The notes beneath the pieces are model-generated. The model saw nothing but the letters and a program-made list of their open reading frames with translations, was not told the origin of the DNA and searched no databases. From positions 1 through 64,000 of the forward strand of contig CASDUO010000002.1 of assembly GCA_949284065.1 (NCBI GenBank): a DNA stretch of 64,000 nt. The letters run 5' to 3'. Shown one piece after another: positions 27,509-35,059 of the stretch. This DNA is from an uncultured Bacillota bacterium. Its GTDB lineage: Bacteria; Bacillota; Clostridia; Peptostreptococcales; Anaerovoracaceae. Position 1 is the first letter of the stretch. The number at the start of each line of letters is the position of its first letter. The position numbers and the translations under genes are program-made.

Positions 27509-28224
27509 TCCAGTATATTCCCATCAGTGGATATGGTGACTACCTGCCAGGGAATGAATTTCCCGCTGTTTTGCAGTGCGTTTTTAGCCGCATTTTCCAG
27601 ACCGCCGCAGCATGGGACTTCCATGCGCACGATCGTAAGACTTTTGATATCGTTATTCTTTATGATTTCAGTGAGCTTTTCGCTGTAATCCCCCTCATCC
27701 AGTTTCGGGCATCCTACGAGGGTCGTCCTGCCTTTTATGAATTTTTCATGGAATGCGGCATAGGCATAAGCGGTACAATCTGCAGCCACTAAAAGGTTCG
27801 CTCCGTCAAAATAAGGTGCGCTGACGGGCACTAATTTTATCTGCACCGGCCATTGAGAGAGTCTGCTCTGACTTTCTCCTGTGGCGGATGGAGTGGACGA
27901 AGAGTTTCCGGAGCTGCTGCGGGATATGGATCTTGCAAAGGTACCGGGACAGCCGCAAGGCAGGGGAGCGGTTTCCTGTTTTTTCTTTTCCTTCATAGCT
28001 TTTTTGACAGCCTCTTCATCGTAGGGTGCCGCTTCTCTTTCCACAAAAGAAATGGCACCGGTGGGACATGCGGGCAAACAGTCTCCCAGACCGTCACAGT
28101 GTTCTTCCCTCAGCAGCCTGGCCTTTCCATCGACCATACCTATGGCTCCTTCGTGACAGGCGTCGGCACATATACCGCAGCCGTTGCATTTTTCCTCGTT
28201 GATTTCTATTATCTTTCTAAGCAT
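27505..28224 (-). CDS. 4Fe-4S dicluster ferredoxin-like protein with a C-terminal domain
   Basis: The 239-residue protein starts with two ferredoxin cluster motifs, CNGCGICADAC near 13-23 and CDGLGDCLPACP near 43-54. A Lys/Glu and Ser-rich linker (about 75-125) carries LPCGCPG. A C-terminal alpha/beta domain has VAADCTAYAYAAF, VGCPKLDEGDY and MEVPCCGGLENAA, so it holds further cysteines. Similar proteins are common next to Crp/Fnr regulators in anaerobes; the role is probably electron transfer or redox stress, unproven. ATG 28224 has AGGAGG just upstream, so the longer start at 28242 is rejected. It is divergent from the Crp/Fnr gene and shares its operator region. Confidence 0.82.
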   Translation of the reverse strand: MLRKIIEINEEKCNGCGICADACHEGAIGMVDGKARLLREEHCDGLGDCLPACPTGAISFVEREAAPYDEEAVKKAMKEKKKQETAPLPCGCPGTFARSISRSSSGNSSSTPSATGESQSRLSQWPVQIKLVPVSAPYFDGANLLVAADCTAYAYAAFHEKFIKGRTTLVGCPKLDEGDYSEKLTEIIKNNDIKSLTIVRMEVPCCGGLENAAKNALQNSGKFIPWQVVTISTDGNILE

Positions 28225-28276
28225 GGTTTTCCTCCTGATCACATATCTTAGTCTTGTTTTACAGACACAAGGATAT

Positions 28277-28282
28277 TATAAT
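28277..28282 (+). promoter_or_regulatory. -10 element of the Crp/Fnr regulator gene
   Basis: TATAAT with a modest TTGTTT -35 at 28254-28259 and a 17-base spacer. The predicted start (about 28289) falls inside the first operator palindrome, which would allow self-repression. Confidence 0.45.
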
Positions 28283-28285
28283 ATA

Positions 28286-28311
28286 TACAACAAATCGGTT
28301 GTATTTACAAC
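28286..28311. promoter_or_regulatory. Triple half-site operator between the Crp/Fnr gene and the iron-sulfur gene
   Basis: Three 6-base half-sites in a row: TACAAC (28286-28291), GTTGTA (28298-28303) and TACAAC (28306-28311). They form two overlapping perfect palindromes, one with a 6-base spacer and one with a 2-base spacer. The first has dimensions that suit a Crp/Fnr dimer, although the sequence is not the Fnr TTGAT/ATCAA type. The divergent layout makes the adjacent regulator the obvious candidate to bind. Confidence 0.6.
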
Positions 28312-28326
28312 ATACAGGAGAAAATC

Positions 28327-29007
28327 ATGAAAGAATTTATTCCCGTAATGAAAAGAGCTCCGATTTTCGGCGGTATCGATGAGGAAGAGATAGAGTCAGT
28401 GTTAGGGTGTCTCAAAGCCCGGATCTGCAGTTGTGAAAAAGGAGAATACGCTTTGAGAGCAGGAGACCCCATGGATGAAGTGGGATTGGTAGTGGCAGGT
28501 TCTGTACTCGTAGTGCAGGAGGACTTTTGGGGGAACCGTAACCTCAGAGCCAAGATATCACCGGGACAGATATTTGGTGAAGCCTTTGCCTGTGTACCGG
28601 GCATGGTCGCAGATGTCAGTGTCACAGCTGGTGAGAACTCGAAGATAATGTGGATAGGCGTACGGAGGATACTGGACACGTGCCCCTCGGCCTGTGCACA
28701 TCACAGCCGCATGGTAAGGAACCTCCTGTCTGACCTGGCGCTCAAAAACATCAAAAACAGTGAGAAACTGACTCACGTGTGCAAGAGGACCACCAGGACG
28801 AAGCTGTTGTCCTACCTTTCTTCAGAGTCTCAAAGACAGGGAAAGACAGAGTTCGATATACCATTTGACCGGCAGCAGCTGGCCGACTATCTTTCTGTGG
28901 AAAGGAGCGCCATGTCGGCAGAGCTTTCAAGGATGCAGAGGGACGGTTTGCTGGAGGTACATAAGAATAGGTTCCGGCTGAAGGACGAAGCAATGGACAA
29001 GGTGTGA
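28327..29007 (+). CDS. Crp/Fnr family transcriptional regulator
   Basis: The 226-residue protein has an N-terminal cyclic-nucleotide-binding-type beta barrel (about 12-125, with GDPMDEVGLVVAGSVLV and PGQIFGEAFA), a dimer helix, and a C-terminal winged helix (FDRQQLADYLSVERSAMSAE near 176-195 as the recognition region). It has cysteines at C27, C33 and C35 and in DTCPSAC, but not the canonical N-terminal Fnr cluster pattern, so the signal is unknown. The AGGAG ribosome site is clear. It is divergent from the ferredoxin-like gene, which it probably controls. Confidence 0.9.
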   Translation: MKEFIPVMKRAPIFGGIDEEEIESVLGCLKARICSCEKGEYALRAGDPMDEVGLVVAGSVLVVQEDFWGNRNLRAKISPGQIFGEAFACVPGMVADVSVTAGENSKIMWIGVRRILDTCPSACAHHSRMVRNLLSDLALKNIKNSEKLTHVCKRTTRTKLLSYLSSESQRQGKTEFDIPFDRQQLADYLSVERSAMSAELSRMQRDGLLEVHKNRFRLKDEAMDKV

Positions 29008-29049
29008 AATCATTCATAAAACATATATCATCCGGGGAGGGATGTGATC

Positions 29050-29310
29050 ATGAAAAAACCGAAGATAAGAATGACTTTAGTAGATCGTTTGGGAACGGAA
29101 AGGTGTCACCGGGGCCATAAGATAGGTGACAGTTACGATTTCGATACGGAAAGAGGGAAAGTCTGCCCCATGGTGATGCATGTGGCCTTTCCCTATATCG
29201 ACATACTCAGATATGGCGGTAAGCTGCCATCAGGCAAGACCGGGGAGTTCAGGTTCTGTTGTCCTGATGCAGACGTTATAAATGTGTTCAGACTGGAAAA
29301 AGAAGAATAA
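29050..29310 (+). CDS. TIGR04076-like small protein
   Basis: An 86-residue protein resembling the TIGR04076 family: an N-terminal strand KIRMTLVDRLG, HRGHKIGDSYDF, a central KVCPMVMHVAFPYIDIL and a C-terminal FRFCCPDADVINVFRL. Cysteines at about 20, 41, 74 and 75 could bind metal or be redox active. Function is unknown. ATG 29050 follows GGGGAGGG by 8 bases; the GTG at 29044 is less favoured. It is 42 bases after the Crp/Fnr gene and probably in the same transcript. Confidence 0.75.
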   Translation: MKKPKIRMTLVDRLGTERCHRGHKIGDSYDFDTERGKVCPMVMHVAFPYIDILRYGGKLPSGKTGEFRFCCPDADVINVFRLEKEE

Positions 29311-29321
29311 CGCCCGCATTG

Positions 29322-29363
29322 AAAAAAATCCAGCCGCCTCGCAGGTAAGGTGCAGGGGCGGCT
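29322..29363 (-). terminator. Terminator of the PFL-family operon
   Basis: AGCCGCC (29332-29338) pairs with GGCGGCT (29357-29363); on the minus strand the stem is followed by GGA and a T7 run (29328-29322). It ends the leftward radical SAM-ACT-PFL operon. Confidence 0.75.
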
Positions 29364-29377
29364 GTCCATGTTCAGTA

Positions 29378-30736
29378 TCAATTTTTAAGACTTTGCATGG
29401 GAGCAGGTATGCGCCCGCCCCTTTGGATCATTTTGTCCGGAGACTTTTCATTTACGCTCATCACAGGACCTTTGCCGAGAAGGCCGCCGAAATCCAGTTC
29501 CTCTCCCGGCCCTTTTCCTATTGCCGGGATCACTCTCACGGCAGTAGTTTTCGAATTCACCATGCCGATAGCGGCTTCATCTGCAATGATACCGGAGATG
29601 ACGGCCTCAGCTGTGTCGCCGGGGATGACAATCATATCCAGTCCCACGGAGCATACTGCAGTCATGGCCTCCAGCTTTTCCAGGGAAAGGGCGCCGCTTT
29701 CGGCGGCAGCTATCATCCCTGCATCTTCGCTTACGGGTATGAATGCTCCGGACAGTCCGCCTACATTTCCTGAGGCCATGACGCCGCCTTTTTTGACCGC
29801 ATCATTGAGCATGGCAAGGGCGGCAGTGGTCCCATAGCTGCCACATTGTTCCAATCCGATCTCTTCAAGTATGTACGCTACAGAGTCACCGATAGCCGGA
29901 GTAGGAGCAAGGGACAGATCTATTATGCCAAAGGGCACGCCCAGAGCCTGGGAAGCTTCTGAACCGACGAGTTGGCCCATCCTGGTTATTTTGAAGGCGG
30001 TTTTTTTGATCACATCAGCTACCATATTGAGATCATCTGAATCACTCATCTTCGATATGGCAGATCTGACCACTCCGGGGCCGGATACGCCTACGTTTAT
30101 CACTTTATCAGGTTCACCTGCTCCGTGGAAGGCTCCTGCCATGAAGGGATTGTCTTCGGGGGCATTGCAGAAAACCACGAGTTTTGCCGGGCCGATACAT
30201 TGACGGTCACAGGTTAGTTCTGCGCTTTTTTTGATGACACTTCCCATCATCCTTACGGCATCCATATTTATGCCGGCCTTGGTACTGCCTACATTTACTG
30301 AAGAGCAGACATACTCTGTGCAGGCCAGCGCCTCCGGTATGGATTCTATGAGAGCGAGATCCCCGGGGGAAAATCCTTTATGGACAAGGGCCGAATATCC
30401 TCCTATGAAATTCACCCCCACGTCCTTCGCCGCACGGTCCAGAGTTTTCGCATATTTTACGGGATCACCTTTTGAAGCTCCCACCAGCATGGATATGGGC
30501 GTGACGGATATACGCTTGTTCACGATAGGTATCCCGTATTTTTTTTCTATGGATTCTCCTACCGGAACGAGATCCTTTGCGGAAGAATATATTTTTTCGT
30601 AAACTTTTTCACAGGAAGCATCTATATCGGGATCGGCACAGTCCAAAAGGGAGATGCCCATGGTTATAGTCCTTATATCTAAATTCTCATCCTGGATCAT
30701 CTTTATGGTTTCCAGAATGTCATGCATGTTTATCAT
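29378..30736 (-). CDS. PFL family protein (UPF0210/DUF711)
   Basis: The 452-residue protein belongs to the UPF0210 family, which has structural likeness to pyruvate formate-lyase barrels but no proven activity. Visible blocks are [17 protein letters not shown] near 21-37, [16 protein letters not shown] near 73-88, [15 protein letters not shown] near 148-162, and a glycine-rich C-terminal half ([20 protein letters not shown]). AAGGAGA precedes the ATG. It is third in a leftward operon after an ACT protein, a conserved pairing in Firmicutes that hints at amino-acid-responsive regulation. Confidence 0.9.
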   Translation of the reverse strand: MINMHDILETIKMIQDENLDIRTITMGISLLDCADPDIDASCEKVYEKIYSSAKDLVPVGESIEKKYGIPIVNKRISVTPISMLVGASKGDPVKYAKTLDRAAKDVGVNFIGGYSALVHKGFSPGDLALIESIPEALACTEYVCSSVNVGSTKAGINMDAVRMMGSVIKKSAELTCDRQCIGPAKLVVFCNAPEDNPFMAGAFHGAGEPDKVINVGVSGPGVVRSAISKMSDSDDLNMVADVIKKTAFKITRMGQLVGSEASQALGVPFGIIDLSLAPTPAIGDSVAYILEEIGLEQCGSYGTTAALAMLNDAVKKGGVMASGNVGGLSGAFIPVSEDAGMIAAAESGALSLEKLEAMTAVCSVGLDMIVIPGDTAEAVISGIIADEAAIGMVNSKTTAVRVIPAIGKGPGEELDFGGLLGKGPVMSVNEKSPDKMIQRGGRIPAPMQSLKN

Positions 30737-30801
30737 ATTTTTTCTCCTTGACGATGCGGGTTAGGTGACATCAGACATACAGGCTCACAGGAGCATTTAC
30801 A

Positions 30802-31065
30802 TCATATTTTGTGCATGGAATTGAAAATATCCTCATGCATGACATGTATAGTCATTTGATCAACGTTGTCCTCAAGTCTTTTTCTCAACTCGTCTATGTC
30901 ACAATTCATATCTGAAATATCTATGAGCATGACCATGGCGAAGAATTCCTGAAGGACGGACTGGCTGACCTCTATCACATTGGCATTGGAATCTGCACAG
31001 GTGCCGCTGACTTTAGCCAGTATCCCCACCATATCACGTCCTATAACTGTTATTACTGCTCTCAT
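30802..31065 (-). CDS. ACT domain protein (UPF0237)
   Basis: An 87-residue stand-alone ACT domain, beginning MRAVITVIGRDMVGILAKVS, the usual beta-alpha-beta start that binds small ligands such as amino acids. Family members of this size almost always sit directly before the PFL-family gene, as here (65-base gap). It probably acts as a ligand-sensing partner; this is inference from gene order. AGGAGG lies upstream on the minus strand. Confidence 0.92.
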   Translation of the reverse strand: MRAVITVIGRDMVGILAKVSGTCADSNANVIEVSQSVLQEFFAMVMLIDISDMNCDIDELRKRLEDNVDQMTIHVMHEDIFNSMHKI

Positions 31066-31086
31066 TGCAAATACCTCCTGAAACGT

Positions 31087-32160
31087 TCAGTATTCTACCA
31101 CACGGTATCTGTTGTTTTCAAGATTCCCGTCTTTTCTGTAGGCGATCCGGGAATCAGGATATTTTTCGGAAAAATATTTTTTGTTACAGGCCTTGTGGCC
31201 TATCATGGCGGGAAAAAACTTTTCGTTAGACATGAAATAAAAATTCCTCTTATGTGATCTGTCAGTTTTGTCTGTCTTACAGGTATCGCATCCGGCATCT
31301 TCGCATTTTGCCATTGCCTCGATAAGCTGTTTTTCAAGACTTTCCTTCGCGATCTCACCTTCTACCAGTTGTCTGAAAGCAGGGTGGAAGTTGCCGGAAA
31401 GATCTGCGGCGGCGTTTATGAGGTCGGTGCTTTTCAGCCCCACTCTGATTATGGAAATACCTGGAACATCCAGTATTTTGTACATTTCCTTTGTGGTATA
31501 AAGCATCTGGGACATGGAAAATGGCTTGAATCTGCCGTCTTCTAACATAAGGGCCAGTTCTGTGTTTTCCAGGACGACAGTGGGATAAAGACGGACTACG
31601 GAAGGCTCCAGTTCCCGTGCTTTTTCCGCCGACATGAGGGACCGTTGGAAGTCGTCGCCGGGCAGTCCTACCATAAGCTGTATGCCCAGATCCATGTTAC
31701 GTTCCTTTATCATGGAACATGCTCGGTATACAGAATCGATATCATGGCCCCGGTTGGAAAGAGTCAGCACATCAGGAGAAAAACTCTGTACCCCGAGTTC
31801 TACAACATCTACACTCATATTGCAGAGCAAGTCAAGGATCTTGTCATCTATGTAGTCCGGTCGCGTGGAAAGATGGATCCTGTCTATTTTCCCGGCTTCC
31901 TTGTATTCTTTTGCCACAGAAAGATACCGATGCTGATCCTCAAAAGGTATGCCGGTGAAAGAACCGCCGTAAAAGGCGACTTCCACGACATCAGGCCTGT
32001 AGGTCTCAGTGGACGAGAGCCAGGTGTCTATGGTGTCCTTCACGCGAGGGACATCGGGGACTTCTTCACGGGCCGTTATCCTGCGCTGGTTGCAAAAGAC
32101 ACAGTCGTTGGGACATCCGAGATGGGGTATGAAAATGGGGATTATCATATGTTCTTTCAT
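31087..32160 (-). CDS. Elp3-type radical SAM protein
   Basis: The 357-residue protein has the radical SAM cysteine motif in HLGCPNDCVFCNQ (C17, C21, C24) and the GGSFTGIP motif near 65-72, followed by a partial TIM barrel (HLSTRPDYID, VELGVQSFSPDVL, LMVGLPGDD). These are features of the Elp3/MiaB-like branch and of the HemN-like group annotated as oxygen-independent-coproporphyrinogen-like. There is no acetyltransferase domain, so it is shorter than Elp3. A late cysteine cluster (CEDAGCDTCKT near 290) may bind a second cluster. Substrate unknown; it often occurs in Firmicutes near RNA-modifying genes. Confidence 0.82.
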   Translation of the reverse strand: MKEHMIIPIFIPHLGCPNDCVFCNQRRITAREEVPDVPRVKDTIDTWLSSTETYRPDVVEVAFYGGSFTGIPFEDQHRYLSVAKEYKEAGKIDRIHLSTRPDYIDDKILDLLCNMSVDVVELGVQSFSPDVLTLSNRGHDIDSVYRACSMIKERNMDLGIQLMVGLPGDDFQRSLMSAEKARELEPSVVRLYPTVVLENTELALMLEDGRFKPFSMSQMLYTTKEMYKILDVPGISIIRVGLKSTDLINAAADLSGNFHPAFRQLVEGEIAKESLEKQLIEAMAKCEDAGCDTCKTDKTDRSHKRNFYFMSNEKFFPAMIGHKACNKKYFSEKYPDSRIAYRKDGNLENNRYRVVEY

Positions 32161-32169
32161 AGCGAGACT

Positions 32170-32178
32170 ATTTTACCA
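32170..32178 (-). promoter_or_regulatory. Extended -10 for the leftward radical SAM-ACT-PFL operon
   Basis: On the minus strand TGG-TAAAAT (32178-32170), an extended -10 with no convincing -35. It lies 10 bases from the start codon, giving a short or leaderless transcript. Confidence 0.35.
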
Positions 32179-32243
32179 TAACTCCATAGCGCATCACAGG
32201 ATTTTCATGACGAAAAATAGCAGGGATCCGAACAGGGATATCC

Positions 32244-32272
32244 TTGAATAAGTTTTTCCGATGTTATACTAT
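32244..32272 (+). promoter_or_regulatory. Promoter candidate for ung
   Basis: TTGAAT (32244-32249), 17-base spacer, TACTAT (32267-32272). An overlapping TATACT at 32265 would give a 15-base spacer. Either places the start 45-55 bases before the ung ATG. Confidence 0.45.
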
Positions 32273-32323
32273 AAGACGACGGATGCAGTTACTTGAGTTT
32301 TGAGCAAAGGTATCGGAGACCAT

Positions 32324-32995
32324 ATGGTAAATATAGGAAACGACTGGGACAGTGTGCTGGAAGGCGAATTCGACAAGGAATATTATAAGGAGCTGAGAAA
32401 GTTCCTTGTGAATGAATACAGGACACGGGAGATCTATCCCGATATGTTCAGCATTTTCAATGCCTTCAAATATACTCCCTACGATGATGTAAAAGCCGTA
32501 ATACTGGGACAGGATCCTTATCATGAGCCGGGCCAGGCCCATGGTCTTTGTTTTTCAGTCCAGAAAGGAACAGAGAAACCGCCGTCCTTGAAAAATATAT
32601 TCAAAGAACTCAATGAGGAAACAGGCCTGCCTGTCCCGGATCACGGATGTCTCGAAAGCTGGGCGAAGAACGGCGTGCTCCTTTTGAATACCGTGCTGAC
32701 CGTCAGGAGAGGCCTTGCCAATTCACACAGAGGCAAAGGATGGGAGACTTTTACAGATAGGGTCATAGAGCTTTTGAATAAAAGGGAAAAACCCATGGTG
32801 TTCATATTGTGGGGCAGCCCCGCAAGGGCGAAAAAAGCATTGATAAACACCGACAGGCATCATGTGATCGAAGGAGTCCATCCAAGTCCTTTGAGCGCTT
32901 CCAGGGGATATTTCCACCGGGACTATTTCACCGGTACAAATGAATTTTTGATCTCAAAGGGGATAGAGCCCATAGACTGGAAGGTCGAGCCGTAA
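32324..32995 (+). CDS. ung: Uracil-DNA glycosylase
   Basis: Excises uracil from DNA as the first step of base excision repair. The 223-residue family-1 enzyme has the water-activating motif GQDPYH with Asp at residue 64 (same number as in E. coli), GLCFSV, a conserved LLLNTVLTV strand, VFILWGSPA and the leucine-loop HPSPLSA near 187-193. ATG 32324 is taken because GGAG lies 5 bases upstream; the in-frame TTG at 32300 would add 8 residues. Confidence 0.96.
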   Translation: MVNIGNDWDSVLEGEFDKEYYKELRKFLVNEYRTREIYPDMFSIFNAFKYTPYDDVKAVILGQDPYHEPGQAHGLCFSVQKGTEKPPSLKNIFKELNEETGLPVPDHGCLESWAKNGVLLLNTVLTVRRGLANSHRGKGWETFTDRVIELLNKREKPMVFILWGSPARAKKALINTDRHHVIEGVHPSPLSASRGYFHRDYFTGTNEFLISKGIEPIDWKVEP

Positions 32996-33111
32996 AAAAG
33001 TGTGACACGCCTTCATCTGAGTATCCTTGTCTGTGATATGAAATTTTGATACAGGCAACGAATATCCATACTTTATGCTTTGGTGCATGCCTTTCAAAAT
33101 CAACTGTTCTT

Positions 33112-33175
33112 TGAAAATAAAACAGTCGTTTGCCCTGCATTTTTTATTCTGGACCGTGCAGGTGCAAAACGACTG
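33112..33175 (-). terminator. Long hairpin terminator of the SDR gene
   Basis: A long near-perfect stem: CAGTCGTTT-GC-CCTGCA (33123-33139) with TGCAGG-TGC-AAAACGACTG (33157-33175), allowing two small bulges. On the minus strand it is followed by TTTTATTTT. It ends the leftward SDR transcript. The rest of the 254-base gap 32996-33249 shows no gene. Confidence 0.6.
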
Positions 33176-33249
33176 AATAGATGATCCATATGAAAACCAT
33201 GATGGAGTGGTACATGTATCATACCGATGCGAAAGACAGCTCGGTGATT

Positions 33250-34017
33250 TTAAATCGTCATGCCTCCGTCAATGGCGATCTTAGCACCTGTGACGAACTT
33301 TGAGTCATCAGATGCCAGATAAAGATAACCCTTTGCGATGTTTATAGGATCGCTTGCATGAGGCGGGAGCGGTGCTTTTTCCACATACAAGGCCGCCATC
33401 TGCTCTTGGGTCAAGCCCGACTTCTGTATGCCGCCCGTATAGAATGCGCCGGGCACGATGGTATTCACACGGATGTTGTTTTTCCCGTATTCCATGGCGA
33501 TATGCTTGGTGAGAGAGTGTATCCCGCCTTTTGCAGCGTAATATGAAGAGGGACAGTGCATATCAGGCGGATATGCACTGGAGGAAGAAGTGTTGATGAT
33601 AGAACCGCCGTTGTTCTTCAGCATTTCCGGGATGACATATTTTATTCCGAGGGCAGGTCCGACCAGATTTGTGGCGAGCATATCATACCAATCCTTATCG
33701 GTGGCCTCTAAGATCGAAATGCTGCATTTGGGGGAATAGCCGCCTGCATTGTTGATGAGGACATCGATCTTGCCGAACTTTTCAACTGCCATGGCAGTGG
33801 TTTTTTTCCAGTCCTCTTCGCTGGAAACAGTCAGTTTGGCAGGAACGATCTCACCATCCATATCGAGGGATTTTTTCAATGAATCTTCAGGAAAAGGCGT
33901 GCGGTTGTAGCCGGCAATGACTGTGGCTCCTTCCTGACAAAACAGCATAGATGCAGCAAGGCCCATCCCGCTTGCCGCACCGGTGATAATAACTACTTTT
34001 CCGGATACTCGTCCCAT
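33250..34017 (-). CDS. SDR family oxidoreductase
   Basis: A classical short-chain dehydrogenase of 255 residues: cofactor motif TGAASGMG near 12-19, NNAG near 89-92, catalytic Ser cluster NTSSSSAYPP, and YxxxK in SYYAAKG near 157-163. The C-terminal IAIDGGMTI is typical. An Arg after the second strand (YNRT) suggests possible NADPH use. The substrate is unknown. It is divergent from a TetR gene that probably controls it. Isoleucine codons here are mainly ATC/ATT, unlike the ATA-rich neighbours, a sign of transfer. Confidence 0.9.
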   Translation of the reverse strand: MGRVSGKVVIITGAASGMGLAASMLFCQEGATVIAGYNRTPFPEDSLKKSLDMDGEIVPAKLTVSSEEDWKKTTAMAVEKFGKIDVLINNAGGYSPKCSISILEATDKDWYDMLATNLVGPALGIKYVIPEMLKNNGGSIINTSSSSAYPPDMHCPSSYYAAKGGIHSLTKHIAMEYGKNNIRVNTIVPGAFYTGGIQKSGLTQEQMAALYVEKAPLPPHASDPINIAKGYLYLASDDSKFVTGAKIAIDGGMTI

Positions 34018-34071
34018 TGCTGATATCCCCTTTCAAAATCGTGATTGCCTGGTTATGAGCGAAACAGCTGC

Positions 34072-34100
34072 ATTGTAGCATGGGAAAAATAGAGGGACAA
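34072..34100 (-). promoter_or_regulatory. Promoter of the SDR gene at 33.2-34.0 kb
   Basis: On the minus strand TTGTCC (34100-34095), a 17-base spacer and TACAAT (34077-34072). It lies in the divergent SDR/TetR gap, where a TetR operator would be expected; no clear long palindrome was seen there. Confidence 0.5.
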
Positions 34101-34246
34101 GCATCCGTGAAAAAGAGTAGACATTCCGCCCCCGATCGTCCACTGACAGATGCATTTTGATGTATGATGGAGTAAAATAAAATCGAAAACGAATGGTCGA
34201 ACAGTTTATATCCCGGAGGTCGGTCCATACGGAGGAGACGATCGTT

Positions 34247-34816
34247 ATGCCGAAAAACAGAAACTTGGAAAAGTACATTTGCAGCAAATTCCTGGAGATG
34301 ATGGACAAGACACCTTTCTATAAGATGAAGGTCCTTGAATTCAGTAAATATGCCAAGATAGGCCGGAGCACATTTTATACATATTTCGATTCTATGGCTG
34401 CCGTCGCCCAGCGGATAGAGGATCAGCTTTTAGACGGCTTGGAGGAGACATTCGATTTGATGGACAGCGAAAGTTATGCGGATGACAGGAACGCGTGCTG
34501 TGAGGCAATAGTGGATACTTCCTGCAGATATGTCCATGGGAACAGATATGCCTTCAAGGTATTGCTGGGAAAGAATGGGGATCCGTATTTCCATATTCGT
34601 CTGAGAAAGATGTCTGTGGAAGTGACAAAGCGATTCTGCAAGACCATCGTTCAGCAGTCTGACCAGCGTAAGTTTGACTTTTATGTGGATTTTCTGGTTG
34701 GCGGACAGATCGCAGTGCTCATGTGGGCGACCAGAAACAAGATCTCAGTCGAGGAGATGATCGAACTGTCAAAAGGGATATTTTTGAATGTGCTGAATGA
34801 TCTGGAGAGCGGATGA
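34247..34816 (+). CDS. TetR/AcrR family regulator
   Basis: The 189-residue protein has an N-terminal helix-turn-helix (KVLEFSKYAKIGRSTFYTYF near 26-45) and an all-helical C-terminal ligand domain with a DhaS/TetR_C-like layout. ATG 34247 has GGAGGAG 9 bases upstream, so the in-frame ATG at 34193 is rejected. It probably represses the divergent SDR gene. Codon use is mixed. A second SDR/TetR divergent pair occurs at 60.2-61.8 kb. Confidence 0.9.
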   Translation: MPKNRNLEKYICSKFLEMMDKTPFYKMKVLEFSKYAKIGRSTFYTYFDSMAAVAQRIEDQLLDGLEETFDLMDSESYADDRNACCEAIVDTSCRYVHGNRYAFKVLLGKNGDPYFHIRLRKMSVEVTKRFCKTIVQQSDQRKFDFYVDFLVGGQIAVLMWATRNKISVEEMIELSKGIFLNVLNDLESG

Positions 34817-35005
34817 ACGGAACGACGATGTAACAGGATCTGCAGACATGAGAGGATCGCTGTCATACCGGCAGGTCCTATGCAAAACAGCAAAGACATG
34901 TTTAGACTTCAAAAGTCCAGATCAGGTAGTAGCAGAGTATTTCTCAAAGTGTAACATATGTCTTGACAATTAAGACTTGTCCATTGTTGCCGATCCAAGG
35001 TTCTG

Positions 35006-35035
35006 TTGACTTTTAACCTTCGCCTAATGTAGAAT
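35006..35035 (+). promoter_or_regulatory. Promoter of the secreted SH3 protein gene
   Basis: TTGACT (35006-35011), an 18-base spacer and TAGAAT (35030-35035), 25 bases before the ATG. A second TTGACA at 34963 has no matching -10. Confidence 0.65.
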
Positions 35036-35059
35036 AACTGTGTGTGCGGAGGCTTTATT

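Noticed and set aside
33123-33175. Long hairpin as an attachment site or small RNA
   Set aside because: The T-rich tail on the minus strand and its place after the SDR stop make a terminator the simpler reading.
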